From Xanthomonas albilineans (lineage in GTDB: Bacteria; Pseudomonadota; Gammaproteobacteria; Xanthomonadales; Xanthomonadaceae), in NCBI RefSeq assembly GCF_002939705.1, contig NZ_MDCB01000001.1, positions 124,001-188,000 on the forward strand: 64,000 nucleotides of DNA. Direction: 5' to 3'. Below are positions 26,736-40,772 of the stretch, in pieces. How positions within the stretch are numbered: position 1 is the stretch's first letter; each line of letters opens with the position of its first letter. A program made the position numbers and the translations under genes. The notes below the pieces were generated by a model. That model was not told the origin of the DNA. It did not search any database and saw only the letters and a program-made list of their open reading frames with translations.

Positions 26736-27860
26736 GTGACTCAACCCGCAATCCTTGTCCTTGAAGACGGCACCGTGTTCGAGGGCGTTGCCGTAGGTGC
26801 CACTGGCCTGTCCGTCGGCGAAGTGGTGTTCAACACCGCCATGACCGGTTATCAGGAGATCGTGACCGATCCGTCGTACGCGCGCCAATTGGTTACGCTG
26901 ACGTATCCCCATATCGGCAACACTGGTTGCACCGACCAGGACGACGAGGCCGCCCGGGTCTGGTCGGCTGGCCTGATCGTGCGCGACGTGCCGCGCCGTC
27001 CCAGCAACTGGCGCAGCCAGGTGGCCTTGCCGCAGTGGCTGGCGCAGCGTGGTGTGGTCGCCATCGCCGGCATCGACACCCGCAAGCTGACCCGCATTCT
27101 GCGCGAGAAGGGCGCGCAGAATGGCGCGCTGATGGCTGGCGCGGTCAATGTGGATACCGCGCTGGACGCGGCGCGCGGCTTCCCCGGGCTCAAGGGGATG
27201 GATCTGGCCAAGGTGGTGTCCACCGATCAACCCTATGCGTGGCGCGAGGGGCAGCTCGATCTGGACCGCAACGTCTTTGTCCAGGCCGAGCCGAGGTTCA
27301 AGGTCGTGGCCTACGACTACGGGGTCAAGCGCAACATCCTGCGCATGCTCGCCGAGCGTGGCTGCGACGTCACGGTGGTGCCGGCGCAGACGCCGGTCGA
27401 CCAGGTGTTGGCGATGCAGCCCGATGGCGTGTTTTTGTCCAATGGTCCCGGCGATCCAGCGCCGTGCGATTACGCGATCGCCGCGATCAAGCAACTGCTG
27501 GCGCGCAAGATCCCGACCTTCGGTATCTGCCTGGGCCACCAACTGTTGGCGCTCGCTGCTGGCGCGCAGACCTTGAAGATGGGGCACGGCCACCATGGCG
27601 CCAACCATCCTGTGCAGGATTTGGACAGTGGTCAGGTGATGATCACCTCGCAGAACCATGGCTTCGCGGTCGATGAAGCCTCGCTGCCTGCGCATGTCCG
27701 GGTGACGCATCGTTCGCTGTTCGACGGTACCAATCAAGGGATCGAGTTGAGCGATGCTCCGGCCTTCGGCTTCCAGGGTCACCCGGAAGCCTCGCCGGGG
27801 CCGCGCGATGTGGCGCCGTTGTTCGATCGGTTCACCGCGCTGATGGCCGCCGCCGCTTGA
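26736..27860 (+). CDS. carA: Carbamoyl-phosphate synthase small subunit
   Basis: 374 aa glutaminase subunit feeding ammonia to CarB for arginine and pyrimidine synthesis. Starts at GTG ([12 protein letters not shown]). The class I amidotransferase triad is visible: Cys in [12 protein letters not shown], and His/Glu in [12 protein letters not shown]. The 165-base leader after dapB has a possible -10 (TACAAT, 26616-26621) but no clear regulatory element. Confidence 0.96.
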   Translation: MTQPAILVLEDGTVFEGVAVGATGLSVGEVVFNTAMTGYQEIVTDPSYARQLVTLTYPHIGNTGCTDQDDEAARVWSAGLIVRDVPRRPSNWRSQVALPQWLAQRGVVAIAGIDTRKLTRILREKGAQNGALMAGAVNVDTALDAARGFPGLKGMDLAKVVSTDQPYAWREGQLDLDRNVFVQAEPRFKVVAYDYGVKRNILRMLAERGCDVTVVPAQTPVDQVLAMQPDGVFLSNGPGDPAPCDYAIAAIKQLLARKIPTFGICLGHQLLALAAGAQTLKMGHGHHGANHPVQDLDSGQVMITSQNHGFAVDEASLPAHVRVTHRSLFDGTNQGIELSDAPAFGFQGHPEASPGPRDVAPLFDRFTALMAAAA

Positions 27861-27963
27861 TGGCCGCAGCGCCTGCCTTGCCGTTGTCGCTCCACCGCTG
27901 GCGTCATCAGATCACCTGGCAGGCCCCCGTGGCGTGGCAGGACCGCCTTTACTGAGAATCCTC

Positions 27964-31202
<3,239 letters not shown>

Positions 31203-31206
<4 letters not shown>

Positions 31207-31679
31207 GAGCCCCGATCACCTTGCAAGGCGCGCAGCGCCTGCGCGAAGAGCTCGACCACCTGAAATCGGTCAAGCGCCCGGAAATCATCAACGCCATTGC
31301 CGAGGCCCGCGCGCACGGCGATCTCAAGGAGAACGCCGAATACCATGCCGCGCGCGAGCAACAAGGCTTTATCGAAGGCCGCATCAAGCACCTAGAGAGC
31401 GAGCTGTCGCATGCCGAGGTCATCGATATCAGCAAGCTGGCGGTCGGCAGCAAGGTGGTGTTCGGCGCCACCGTGACCTTGGCCGACGTGGAGACCGACG
31501 AAGAAAAGCGTTATCAGTTGGTCGGCGACCTGGAGGCGGACATCAAGCTGGGCTTGATCGCGATTTCCTCGCCGCTGGCGCGCGCACTGATCGGCAAGAT
31601 GGAAGGCGATAGCGTCGGGATCGATGCGCCGGCCGGGCATCGCGAGTACGAAATCGTCAGCGTTCAATACCTCGGCTGA
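31203..31679 (+). CDS. greA: Transcription elongation factor GreA
   Basis: 158 aa. Rescues backtracked RNA polymerase by stimulating transcript cleavage. The N-terminal coiled coil carries [20 protein letters not shown] with the acidic tip residues, and the C-terminal domain shows [12 protein letters not shown]. The start is a GTG overlapping the carB stop. In Xanthomonas greA is the usual neighbour of rpfE, as here. Confidence 0.95.
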
Positions 31680-31683
31680 GGCC

Positions 31684-32610
31684 ATGACGATTGCCAGTGT
31701 GCTGTTGCCGGAGCGCAGTCGTCTGGCCGGCGTTGCGCTGGCCGGCGAGGTGGCGCGCGCCTTCGGGCGTGCCGACCGCGAACAGTGCCAGCCCGGCAGC
31801 GAAGCACAGCTGCGCCGCCATTTCGCGTTGCCGTCCGGCTCCTGGCCGGTCGCCGCGCTGACCCGGCAACGCGATGCCGGCGACGCTGGCGATAGCCTCT
31901 GGCTGCGTGCCGACCCCGCTTATGTGGTGCCGGACATGCAGGGCGCGCGGTTGATGGCGCATGGCGACATGCTCGCCATCGATGCGGTGGACCTAGACGC
32001 GCTGCTGCCGGCCTTGCAGGATCTGTTCGCCGAGAACGTACTGGCGTTGGATGCGCCCGATCCCACGCGCTGGTATCTGCGCGTGCCGCCGGGGCAGGCG
32101 CTGCCTGTGTTCACCGCGCCGGCGCAGGTGCTAGGTGCGGATCTGTTCGATTATCTGCCGCAGGGCGAAGACGCACGCCGCTGGCGCGCCTTGCTGACCG
32201 ATGCGCAGGTGCTGCTGCATCAGCATCCCTGGAACCGCGAGCGCGTCGCCCGCGGCCAGACGGCGATCAATTCGCTATGGTTCTGGGGCGGTGGCGCGCT
32301 GCCGGCCACGGTCGCCACCGCGCACGTGCAGGTACGTAGCCGCGAGCCACTGCTGTGTGCGCTGGCCCAGGCGGCCGGTATCGGCCCCGACCAGACGCAG
32401 GCGTCGCGCGTCGATGCGTTGATCGACCTACGCCAGTTGCGTGCGCCGGAGCAATTCGTCGGTGAGTTGATGCAGCCGCTGCTGCGGGCGCTGTGCGAGG
32501 GCGAATTGCAACAGGTACTGCTGGATTTCGAGGACGGCGCCTGCTTCCGCATCGCCGGCACGCAACGTTGGCGTTTCTGGCGGCGGCCGCTGGCACGTCT
32601 GCACGGATGA
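31684..32610 (+). CDS. rpfE: RpfE protein of the rpf locus
   Basis: 308 aa cytoplasmic protein with no obvious signal or membrane segment. It occupies the rpfE position between greA and recJ in the Xanthomonas rpf region. Notable segments are the GQTAINSLWFWGGGALP motif and the C-terminal FWRRPLARLHG. Family databases label relatives RpfE or phosphoglycerate mutase-like, but the biochemical role is unclear. It was named because mutation affects regulation of extracellular factors. ATG at 31684 lies 4 bases after greA; its stop overlaps recJ (ATGA). Confidence 0.85.
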   Translation: MTIASVLLPERSRLAGVALAGEVARAFGRADREQCQPGSEAQLRRHFALPSGSWPVAALTRQRDAGDAGDSLWLRADPAYVVPDMQGARLMAHGDMLAIDAVDLDALLPALQDLFAENVLALDAPDPTRWYLRVPPGQALPVFTAPAQVLGADLFDYLPQGEDARRWRALLTDAQVLLHQHPWNRERVARGQTAINSLWFWGGGALPATVATAHVQVRSREPLLCALAQAAGIGPDQTQASRVDALIDLRQLRAPEQFVGELMQPLLRALCEGELQQVLLDFEDGACFRIAGTQRWRFWRRPLARLHG

Positions 32611-34343
32611 CCCAGCTGTTGCGCATCACCCGGCGGCCCGTCGCGGTCGTGGACGGGCAATGGAGTGATGCCACCCTGCCGCTGCTGCGCCGCGTCTACG
32701 CCGCGCGCGGCGCGCACGACACGATCCTGGCCCAGCCTACTCTGGCGCAGTTGCTGCCACCGGACACGTTGAGCGGCATCGACGCGGCGGTCGCCTTGCT
32801 TGCCGAGGCGATCATGGCCGAGCAACGTATTTTGGTCGTCGGCGATTTCGATTGCGACGGCGCCACCGCCTGTGCGGTGGCGGTGCGTGGGCTACGGTTG
32901 CTTGGGGCCAGTCAGGTGCTGCATGCGGTTCCCAATCGCATGGTGCATGGCTATGGCTTGTCGCCGGCGTTGGTGGCCGAGTTGGCCCCGCTGCAGCCGG
33001 ATCTGCTGGTCACGGTCGATCACGGCATCGCTTGCCATGCCGGCGTCGCCGCGGCCAAGGCGCTGGGCTGGCGGGTGCTGGTCACCGATCATCATCTGCC
33101 GGGGCGGACGCTGCCGCTCGCCGACGTCATCGTCGATCCCAATCTGGCCGGCGATGCGTTCCCCAGCAAGATGCTGGCCGGCGTCGGGGTGATCTTCTAC
33201 GTGTTGCTGGCGCTGCGCCGGCATCTGCGCGAACGTGGTGCGTTCGCGACCGCCGCAATGCCGGATCTGGGCGTGCTGCTGGACTTGGTCGCAGTCGGTA
33301 CTGTTGCCGATCTGGTGCCGTTGGACGCGAACAACCGCGCGTTGGTGTCGGCCGGATTGCGCCGATTGCAGCGCGGCGACGGCTGTCTTGGCCTGCGTGC
33401 GTTGATCGAAGTCAGCGGCCGCGATCCGGCACGGCTCAGTGCCAGCGACATCGGCTTCGCGCTGGCGCCACGGCTCAATGCCGCCGGTCGCCTCGAAGAC
33501 ATGGCACTGGGCATCGCGTTGCTGCTGTGCGAGGAGCCGCAGCAGGCGCATGCGATCGCTGCGACGCTGGAGCAGATTAATGCTGAGCGCCGCGCGGTGC
33601 AGCAGCAGATGACTGACGCGGCCGAGGCGGTGGTGGCGCAGGCGCTGCTGGCTGCACCCGAGCAGCCGCCGGTGGCGGTGTGCCTGTTCGATCCGCAATG
33701 GCATCCGGGGGTGATCGGCCTGGTCGCGTCGAAGATGAAGGACCGTCTGCACCGTCCGGTGATCGCCTTCGCTCCCGCCGAGCCAGGCAGCGACCAGTTG
33801 CGCGGTTCGGCGCGCTCGATCCCCGGTTTTCACATTCGCGATGCGATGGCGGCGGTGGAGGCGCGCCGGCCTGGATTGATGGACAAGTTCGGTGGGCATG
33901 CCATGGCCGCCGGGTTGAGTCTGCGCCAGGCTGCGCTGGCCGAGTTCGAGCAGGCCTTTTGCGAATACGCGCGCTCTAGCCTGGATCCGCAACTGCTGCA
34001 TGCCGAATTGCATAGCGATGGTGTGCTGGAGCCGCACGAGTTGGATCATCGCCACGCCGAAGCGCTGCGCCTGGGTGGGCCGTGGGGGCAAGGATTTCCC
34101 GAACCGTTATTCGACGGTGAATTCGAAGTGCTGCAATGGCGTGTGCTCAAGGAGCGCCATCTCAAGTTGAGCCTACGCTGTGCTGGCCGTCGCGCACCAT
34201 TGAATGCAATTTACTTCAACGGTTGGCGTGGCAGCGAACCGGGGCGCCGTGTGCATGTGGCCTATCGCCTGGTCGCCGACGATTATCTCGGTGGCGAGGC
34301 CGTGCAACTGGTGGTGGAGTATTACCAGCGCCTGGCGGACTGA
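32607..34343 (+). CDS. recJ: Single-stranded-DNA exonuclease RecJ
   Basis: 578 aa 5'-3' exonuclease of the DHH phosphoesterase superfamily, acting in recombination and mismatch repair. Metal-binding motifs: VVGDFDCDGATAC (motif I), TVDHGI, the DHH in VTDHHLPG, and the DHHA1 domain with KFGGHAMAAGLSL near residue 430. Start ATG overlaps the rpfE stop. Part of the greA-rpfE-recJ-prfB-lysS run. Confidence 0.95.
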   Translation: MTQLLRITRRPVAVVDGQWSDATLPLLRRVYAARGAHDTILAQPTLAQLLPPDTLSGIDAAVALLAEAIMAEQRILVVGDFDCDGATACAVAVRGLRLLGASQVLHAVPNRMVHGYGLSPALVAELAPLQPDLLVTVDHGIACHAGVAAAKALGWRVLVTDHHLPGRTLPLADVIVDPNLAGDAFPSKMLAGVGVIFYVLLALRRHLRERGAFATAAMPDLGVLLDLVAVGTVADLVPLDANNRALVSAGLRRLQRGDGCLGLRALIEVSGRDPARLSASDIGFALAPRLNAAGRLEDMALGIALLLCEEPQQAHAIAATLEQINAERRAVQQQMTDAAEAVVAQALLAAPEQPPVAVCLFDPQWHPGVIGLVASKMKDRLHRPVIAFAPAEPGSDQLRGSARSIPGFHIRDAMAAVEARRPGLMDKFGGHAMAAGLSLRQAALAEFEQAFCEYARSSLDPQLLHAELHSDGVLEPHELDHRHAEALRLGGPWGQGFPEPLFDGEFEVLQWRVLKERHLKLSLRCAGRRAPLNAIYFNGWRGSEPGRRVHVAYRLVADDYLGGEAVQLVVEYYQRLAD

Positions 34344-34503
34344 GTCGCTGCGGCATGCGCGATGTATTTCGAAGTCAAATGCGTTGGACTTCGGCGAGGT
34401 GCAGCTGGGTTCGGGTGGTCCTGCCAAGCAAACGCCGGACTGGCACTGCAGACGTGCGCCCGGAATTGCTAGAATCGCGCTCTTGTTTGCCGGAAACCCC
34501 GCA

Positions 34504-35629
34504 ATGATTGAGCTTAATCCCATCCGTCATCGTATCGCCGATTTGTCCGATCGGGTGCTGTCGCTACGGGGGTTTCTTTGACTACGACGCCAAGAAAGAG
34601 CGTCTAGAAGAAGTCGCCCGCGAGCTGGAAAGCCCTGACGTCTGGAACGATCCCGAGCGCGCCCAGGGCCTGGGTCGCGAACGCGCCAACCTGGAGAAGA
34701 CCGTCGGCGGCATCGCCAGCGTACTCGAGGGACTCAATGAGTCGCTGGAATTGCTCGAATTGGCCGAGAGCGAGAACGACGAGGACACTGCGCAGGGGGT
34801 GATCGCCGATGTCGACCGTTTCCAGACGCAGGTGGAAAAGTTGGAATTCCAGCGCATGTTCTCTGGGCAAATGGATAGCTGCAACGCCTTCGTCGATATC
34901 CAGGCCGGTGCCGGCGGCACCGAGGCTCAGGATTGGGCCGAAATTTTGCTGCGCATGTATCTGCGCTGGTGCGAATCGCGCGGCTGGAAGACCGAATTGA
35001 TGGAAGTGTCCGGTGGCGAAGTGGCCGGGATCAAGTCCGCCACGCTGCGCGTGGAGGGCGATTTTGCCTATGGCTGGCTGAAGACCGAGACCGGCGTGCA
35101 TCGCCTGGTGCGCAAGTCGCCGTTCGACTCGGACAACCGCCGTCACACCAGTTTCACCTCGGTATTCGTGTCGCCGGAAGTGGACGACAACATCGACATC
35201 GACATCAATCCGGCCGACCTGAAGACCGATGTCTACCGTTCTTCCGGGGCGGGCGGCCAACACGTCAACAAGACCGAGTCGGCGGTCCGTATCACCCACG
35301 TGCCGACCGGGATCGTGGTCGCCTGCCAGACCGGGCGCAGCCAGCACCAGAATCGCGATAACGCGATGAAGATGCTTGCCGCCAAGCTGTACGAATTGGA
35401 GATCCAGAAGCGCAACGCCGAGCGCGACGCGGTCGAGGCGACCAAGTCCGACATCGGTTGGGGTAGCCAGATTCGCAACTACGTACTCGACCAGAGCCGG
35501 ATCAAGGATCTGCGCACCGGCATCGAGCGCAGCGACACGCAAAAGGTGCTCGATGGGGACCTGGACGAGTTCGTCGAGGCCAGCCTCAAGTCCGGTCTGG
35601 AAGCCGGTGCCAAACGCAGCGATGCCTGA
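34504..35629 (+). CDS. prfB: Peptide chain release factor 2 (programmed +1 frameshift)
   Basis: Reads 25 codons from ATG 34504 to CTT at 34576-34578, meets an in-frame TGA (34579-34581), shifts +1 and continues at 34580 for 349 more residues, giving 374 aa. Motifs of RF2 are present: the stop-reading [11 protein letters not shown] and the catalytic GGQ in [16 protein letters not shown]2 terminates at UGA and UAA and controls its own level through the shift. The first segment [14 protein letters not shown] matches typical RF2 starts. Lies between recJ and lysS, the normal Xanthomonas order. Confidence 0.96.
34567..34582 (+). promoter_or_regulatory. RF2 programmed frameshift site
   Basis: CGGGGGTTTCTTTGAC: a Shine-Dalgarno-like G-rich stretch (34567-34572), a 3-base spacer, the slippery CTT and the TGA-C context. 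This is the standard bacterial prfB autoregulatory signal; only the first base of the usual AGGGGG differs. Confidence 0.95.
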
Positions 35630-35725
35630 TCGGTCGCTTTGTAACGCCAATGAAGCAATTTGTCGTGCGTCACGAAAATAAATTGACCACTGCATCCATT
35701 CCTTTTCCTCACGCGTATTTTTCCC

Positions 35726-37243
35726 ATGACCGAGCAGACTCCCGCGCCCTCGCTTTCCGTCGACGAGAACAGCCTCATCGCCGAGCGGCGCGCCAAACTG
35801 GCTGCGTTACGCGCCCAGGGTGTGGCCTATCCGAACGATTTCCGTCGCAGCGACTTCGCCGGCGATGTGCAGGCCGAGTTTGCCGACCTGGAGCGCTGGA
35901 CCGCCGATGCGCTGGAAGCGCAGGGCCGCAGCCTGCGTCTGGCCGGGCGCCTGTTGGCCAAACGGGTCATGGGCAAGGCCAGCTTCGTGCAGTTGCAGGA
36001 CGAGTCCGGGCGTATTCAGCTATACCTGCAGGCCAATGCGCTGGGCGCGGCCTACGATGCCTTCAAAGGCTGGGATATCGGCGACATCATCGCAGTGGAG
36101 GGTGGGCTCACCCGGACCAAGACCGGCGAGCTTTCGATCAAGGCGACCGCACTGCGGCTGCTGACCAAGGCGCTGCGTCCATTGCCGGATAAGTGGCATG
36201 GCCTGTCCGACGTGGAACAGCGCTACCGCCAGCGCTACGTGGACCTGATTGTGTCGCCGGAGGCGCGTGAGGTCTTCGTGAAGCGCTCCAAGATCATCCG
36301 CGCGATGCGCGCCTGGCTGGATGCGCGCCGCTTTTTGGAAGTGGAAACGCCAATGATGCATTACATTCCCGGTGGTGCCACGGCCAAGCCATTCACCACC
36401 CACCACAATGCGTTGGATCTGGATCTGTACCTGCGCGTGGCCCCGGAGTTGTATCTGAAACGGCTGGTGGTCGGCGGCCTGGAGCGCGTTTACGAAATCA
36501 ACCGTAACTTCCGTAACGAAGGCGTCAGTACCCGACATAATCCCGAATTCACCATGATGGAGTTGTACGAGGCCTATGCCACGTATCACGAGGTGATGGA
36601 CCTGACCGAGAGCGTCATCCGCGACGTCGCCCGCGACGTCCTCGGGACCACCCAGGTACACTGGGATGGCGTCGATATCGACCTGGGGCCGGCGTTTCGC
36701 CGCTGGCGCATGGACGAGGCCGTGCGCCACCATAATCCGCAGATCAGCACCGCCGACTGTACCGACCGTGAGGCCTTAATACGCCACTGCGAGCGGCTGA
36801 AGATCCGGACCAAGCCGTCCTATGGTTGGGGCAAGCTGCTACTGGAAATCTTCGAGGCGACGGTCGAACCGACCTTGATCCAGCCGACCTTCATCACAGA
36901 TCACCCGGTCGAGGTGTCGCCTCTGGCCCGCTCCAGCGACACGGAGCCTGGTTATACCGACCGCTTCGAATTGTTCATCAATGGCAAGGAAATCGCCAAT
37001 GGGTTTTCCGAACTCAACGACCCGGAAGACCAGGCGGCGCGGTTTCAGGCCCAGGTTGCGGCGAAGGAGGGGGGGGACGACGAAGCCATGCATTTCGACG
37101 CCGATTACATCCGGGCGTTGGAAGTGGGCCTGCCGCCGACCGGTGGCCTGGGTATTGGCATCGATCGTCTAGTCATGTTATTAACCGGAAGTGCCTCGAT
37201 CCGTGACGTCCTGCTATTCCCGTACATGCGCCCTCAGGCTTAA
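35726..37243 (+). CDS. lysS: Lysyl-tRNA synthetase (class II)
   Basis: 505 aa. N-terminal OB-fold anticodon-binding domain ([19 protein letters not shown]) and class II catalytic core: motif 2 region [20 protein letters not shown] and motif 3 [14 protein letters not shown] near the end. Follows prfB by 96 bases; prfB-lysS is a widespread proteobacterial pair and in Xanthomonas forms the upstream flank of rpfG. Confidence 0.96.
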   Translation: MTEQTPAPSLSVDENSLIAERRAKLAALRAQGVAYPNDFRRSDFAGDVQAEFADLERWTADALEAQGRSLRLAGRLLAKRVMGKASFVQLQDESGRIQLYLQANALGAAYDAFKGWDIGDIIAVEGGLTRTKTGELSIKATALRLLTKALRPLPDKWHGLSDVEQRYRQRYVDLIVSPEAREVFVKRSKIIRAMRAWLDARRFLEVETPMMHYIPGGATAKPFTTHHNALDLDLYLRVAPELYLKRLVVGGLERVYEINRNFRNEGVSTRHNPEFTMMELYEAYATYHEVMDLTESVIRDVARDVLGTTQVHWDGVDIDLGPAFRRWRMDEAVRHHNPQISTADCTDREALIRHCERLKIRTKPSYGWGKLLLEIFEATVEPTLIQPTFITDHPVEVSPLARSSDTEPGYTDRFELFINGKEIANGFSELNDPEDQAARFQAQVAAKEGGDDEAMHFDADYIRALEVGLPPTGGLGIGIDRLVMLLTGSASIRDVLLFPYMRPQA

Positions 37244-37393
37244 TATCTATACTCCAAAGCCTGGGATGGCGGCATTCTGCATCAGGGGTTGCCCGCAAAC
37301 GGAAGTGAAGTGGACGTGTCGGCATGATCAGTGCCATTGCGCTCCCGTGGTTGTCTCAGTAGCCCGCGCTGTGCCGCGGGCGGAGAATTACAA

Positions 37394-38530
37394 ATGCATG
37401 ATGCCAGCATAAGCCTCTCAGGAGCATCCTCGAATGGGGATCGCGCTCCGATGACGGCGGAGATGGATAATCGCTTGAATATTGTCATCGTCGACGATCA
37501 AACATCCGCTCGCACGATGTTGCGGCATGTGATTGAAGACATCGCGCCGGAACTGAGCGTGCGCGACTTTGGCGACTCGCAGGCCGCGCTGGCTTGGTGC
37601 GAGGCGGGCAAGGTCGATCTGTTGCTGCTCGACTACCGCATGCCGGGAATGGACGGGCTGGAGTTCGCGCGGCGTTTGCGGCGCCAGCCCAAGCACCGCG
37701 ATATCCCGATCATTCTGATCACCGTGGTCGGCGACGAGCCGATCCGCCAGGCCGCGCTGGAAGCCGGGGTCATTGATTTCCTGGTCAAGCCGATCCGACC
37801 GCGCGAATTGCGCGCACGTTGTCACAATCTGCTGCAACTGCGTCTGCAGAGCGAAAACATCAAGCAACGCGCGATGTCGCTGGAGCAACGTCTGCTGGCC
37901 AGCATGCGCGAAGTGGAGGAGCGCGAGCGCGAAACCCTGTCGCGGCTGGCGCGGGCCATCGAGTACCGCGATGCCGGCACCAGTGCGTATCTGGAACGCA
38001 TGGCGCATGTGGCCGGGCTGATTGCCGAACAACTGGGGCTGTCCGAGGATGAGGTGCGGGTCATCGAGATGGCGGCGAGCCTGCACGATATGGGCAAGAT
38101 CGCCATTCCCGATGCGGTGCTGCTCAAGCCGGGCAAGCTCAACGAGGACGAGATGGCAGTCATGCGCATGCATCCGCGCATCGGCTACGAACTGCTCAGC
38201 GGCAGTCAGAACCGTTTCATCCAAGTCGGCGCGCTGATCGCGCTGCGCCATCACGAACGCTACGATGGCAGCGGTTATCCGGATGGATTGGTCGGCGAAG
38301 CGATTCCGCTGGAAGCGCGGATCGTCGCCGTTGCCGACGTTTTCGACGCGCTGATTTCGCCGCGTCCCTACAAGGAGGCCTGGACCATGGATGCGACACT
38401 CGCTTATCTCTACGCCCAGCGTGGTCGTCTGTTCGACCCGCGCTGCGTGGATGCGCTGTTTCGCGGTCGCGAGCAACTGCAGGTGGTCTGCGAGAAGTTC
38501 TCCACCGCATCCGCGCGACCGGGGGTGTGA
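37394..38530 (+). CDS. rpfG: RpfG response regulator, HD-GYP c-di-GMP phosphodiesterase
   Basis: 378 aa, the length of known Xanthomonas RpfG. The receiver domain has the phosphoacceptor Asp80 (LLLLDYRMPGMDG). The HD-GYP domain shows HDMGK at 231-235 and HHERYDGSGYPDG around 286-298, all residues needed for cyclic di-GMP hydrolysis. Phosphorelay from RpfC on DSF sensing activates degradation of c-di-GMP and virulence gene expression. Start ATG 37394 (MHDASISL) gives the conserved length. rpfC begins 4 bases after its stop, with no rpfH between. Confidence 0.96.
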   Translation: MHDASISLSGASSNGDRAPMTAEMDNRLNIVIVDDQTSARTMLRHVIEDIAPELSVRDFGDSQAALAWCEAGKVDLLLLDYRMPGMDGLEFARRLRRQPKHRDIPIILITVVGDEPIRQAALEAGVIDFLVKPIRPRELRARCHNLLQLRLQSENIKQRAMSLEQRLLASMREVEERERETLSRLARAIEYRDAGTSAYLERMAHVAGLIAEQLGLSEDEVRVIEMAASLHDMGKIAIPDAVLLKPGKLNEDEMAVMRMHPRIGYELLSGSQNRFIQVGALIALRHHERYDGSGYPDGLVGEAIPLEARIVAVADVFDALISPRPYKEAWTMDATLAYLYAQRGRLFDPRCVDALFRGREQLQVVCEKFSTASARPGV

Positions 38531-38534
38531 CGTG

Positions 38535-40712
38535 ATGAGGCCGATCCAGTGGGTTCGACAGCGCATTGTCCAACGCAAGGACAGCGAACACGCGCAGGCA
38601 CTGGTGCGTATCGCGGTGATTTCGATCATTCTCGGGTACGTGTTGCTGCCTGGTCCCCGTTCCTCCTTGTCCCAGCACGCATACATGAATGTGGTTGCTG
38701 TCGTTGCGTCGGGGCTGGTGCTTTCGGTTTGCATTGTTGCTTGGCTGCTGTGGCGGCCGGAGCGTTGCGATGTGCGTCGGGTCGTCGGCATGACCGCCGA
38801 CTACGGCCTGATTGCAGCCGCCATGATGGGCATGGGCGAGCCGCTAGCCTGGATGTACGTCGTGGTGATGTGGGTGACGGTCGGCAATGGCCTGCGCTAC
38901 GGCAATCGCTATCTGTATCTGGCGGTGGCGATGGGGGTGGTGAGTTTTGGCGCCACGATCTTGGTGACGCCTTATTGGCGTCACAACATCGGCCTGGGGA
39001 TCGGTCTGCTCATTGGCTTGTTCGCTGTGCCCTTGTATCTCTCCGAACTGCTGCAGCAGTTGACTCGGGCAACCAAGGAGGCACAGCGCGCCAACGAAGC
39101 CAAGAGCCGTTTCCTGGCCAATATGAGCCATGAGTTCCGCACGCCGCTCAATGGCCTCTCCGGTATGACCGAAGTCCTGGCGACCACGCGGCTGGACGCC
39201 GAACAACGCGAGTGCCTCAATACCATTCAGGCGTCCGCACGCAGTCTGCTGGCATTGGTCGAGGAGGTGCTGGATATCTCGGCGATCGAGGCGGGCAAGT
39301 TGCGCCTGAACAAGCGCGATTTCTCGCTGCGCGAAACGCTCGAGGGCATCAGCTTGATCCTGCAGCCGCAGGCACGTGTAAGAAACCTGGCCTACCAGGT
39401 CGAGGTCGCGCCGGATGTGCCGGATTCCCTGCACGGCGATCCTGGGCATCTGCGTCAGGTGCTGCTCAATCTGGCCGGCAATGCCATCAAATTCACCGAA
39501 ATCGGTAAGGTCGACATCCGTGTGCGCCTGCACAGGAACGAACTGGGGCAGCCGACGCGCCTGGGATTCGACATTCTCGACACCGGCATCGGGGTCGCGC
39601 CGGAAATGCGCACACGCCTGTTCGATGCGTTCGAACAGGCCGACGTCGGCTTGACGCGTCGTTACGAAGGCAGTGGCCTCGGCACCACCATCGCCAAGGG
39701 CTTGGTCGAAGCCATGGGGGGCAGCATCGGATATCAGGAGCGCGCGCCGCAGGGGAGCCATTTCTGGTTCGAATTGCCGTTCGTGGCCGCCAGCGTTCCG
39801 ACGCAGGCAGCAGCGGAGACGCTTGCGAGGGGGGTGCCGGCGGTCGAGGAGTTTGATGCGAGGGGGAATGTGATCGCGTTCTCCGATCCCTTCTTGCGTC
39901 ACCGGGCGCGCGTGCGCAGCATGCGTATCCTGGTCGCAGACGACCATGCTGCCAACCGGATGGTGTTGCAGCGCATGCTGCAGAAGGCTGGCCATCGCAG
40001 CATCTGTGTCGATGGTGCCGAAGCGGTGCTGGATGCCCTGGCGGAAAGCGAATTCGATGCGGTGATCGTCGATCTGCACATGCCGGACATGAGCGGCTTG
40101 GACATGCTCAAGCAATTGCGGGTCATGCATGCCGGTGGTCTGCGCACGCCGGTGGTGATGTTCAGCGCCGACGTCACCCCCGAGTCGATCAAGCGATGCG
40201 AACAGGCCGGTGCGCATAGTTTTCTTGCCAAGCCGGTGGTTGCTAACCGGCTATTGGACACCCTTGCCGACATCGCTGCGGCAGGTCGCTTGCGCCTTTC
40301 CAATGAGCCCGCCGTGCGACCGCCTGTCGGAGTGGTGGATGGCGTGCTTGACTCGTCGGTGTTGGATGAACTGGCCGGACTCGGAATGGGTGATGGATTC
40401 GAGCGCGAGTTCATCTCCCAGTGCCTTAACGATGCCGAGGGTTGCCTGGGGGGTATGCAGCTCGCCGGCGATGCGGGACAGTGGGAGCGTTTACGCGAAC
40501 ACGCCCATGCGATCAAGGGCGTGGCCAGCAATCTGGGCTTGGTACAGCTGGCCAGTCTCGGCGGTGAAATGATGCAGATGGCCGATTGGCAGATCCGTAG
40601 CGAGTGGAAGTCACGGTTGATGGCGCTCAATGCCGCGTTGACAGAGGGCAGGGAGGCGCTTGAGGCGCGTGCCCGCCTCAGCGCGTCCTCCGAAGAGGGC
40701 GAATTGCGCTGA
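38535..40712 (+). CDS. rpfC: RpfC hybrid sensor kinase for DSF
   Basis: 725 aa. Five or so membrane segments fill residues about 25-170, forming the DSF input region. Then a histidine kinase core with His199 (NMSHEFRTPLNG) and ATPase boxes (LLNLAGNAIKFTE, DTGIGV, GSGLGTTI), a receiver with Asp512 (VDLHMPDMSG), and an HPt domain with His657 (HAHAIKGVASNLG). Asp512 and His657 coincide exactly with X. campestris numbering and His199 is one residue off. RpfC senses DSF, phosphorelays to RpfG and restrains RpfF by binding through its receiver. Start ATG 38535; the longer frame overlaps rpfG. Confidence 0.96.
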   Translation: MRPIQWVRQRIVQRKDSEHAQALVRIAVISIILGYVLLPGPRSSLSQHAYMNVVAVVASGLVLSVCIVAWLLWRPERCDVRRVVGMTADYGLIAAAMMGMGEPLAWMYVVVMWVTVGNGLRYGNRYLYLAVAMGVVSFGATILVTPYWRHNIGLGIGLLIGLFAVPLYLSELLQQLTRATKEAQRANEAKSRFLANMSHEFRTPLNGLSGMTEVLATTRLDAEQRECLNTIQASARSLLALVEEVLDISAIEAGKLRLNKRDFSLRETLEGISLILQPQARVRNLAYQVEVAPDVPDSLHGDPGHLRQVLLNLAGNAIKFTEIGKVDIRVRLHRNELGQPTRLGFDILDTGIGVAPEMRTRLFDAFEQADVGLTRRYEGSGLGTTIAKGLVEAMGGSIGYQERAPQGSHFWFELPFVAASVPTQAAAETLARGVPAVEEFDARGNVIAFSDPFLRHRARVRSMRILVADDHAANRMVLQRMLQKAGHRSICVDGAEAVLDALAESEFDAVIVDLHMPDMSGLDMLKQLRVMHAGGLRTPVVMFSADVTPESIKRCEQAGAHSFLAKPVVANRLLDTLADIAAAGRLRLSNEPAVRPPVGVVDGVLDSSVLDELAGLGMGDGFEREFISQCLNDAEGCLGGMQLAGDAGQWERLREHAHAIKGVASNLGLVQLASLGGEMMQMADWQIRSEWKSRLMALNAALTEGREALEARARLSASSEEGELR

Positions 40713-40722
40713 CCTTTGCGTT

Positions 40723-40749
40723 ATAGCCCGGGGTGCTAAACCGGGCTAT
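40723..40749. terminator. Hairpin between convergent rpfC and rpfF
   Basis: ATAGCCCGG-(9 nt)-CCGGGCTAT, a perfect 9-bp stem in the 60-base gap between the convergent genes. It probably ends transcription from both sides, though neither flank has a long T run. Confidence 0.65.
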
Positions 40750-40772
40750 TCGCGGACCGTGGCGTCATACGT

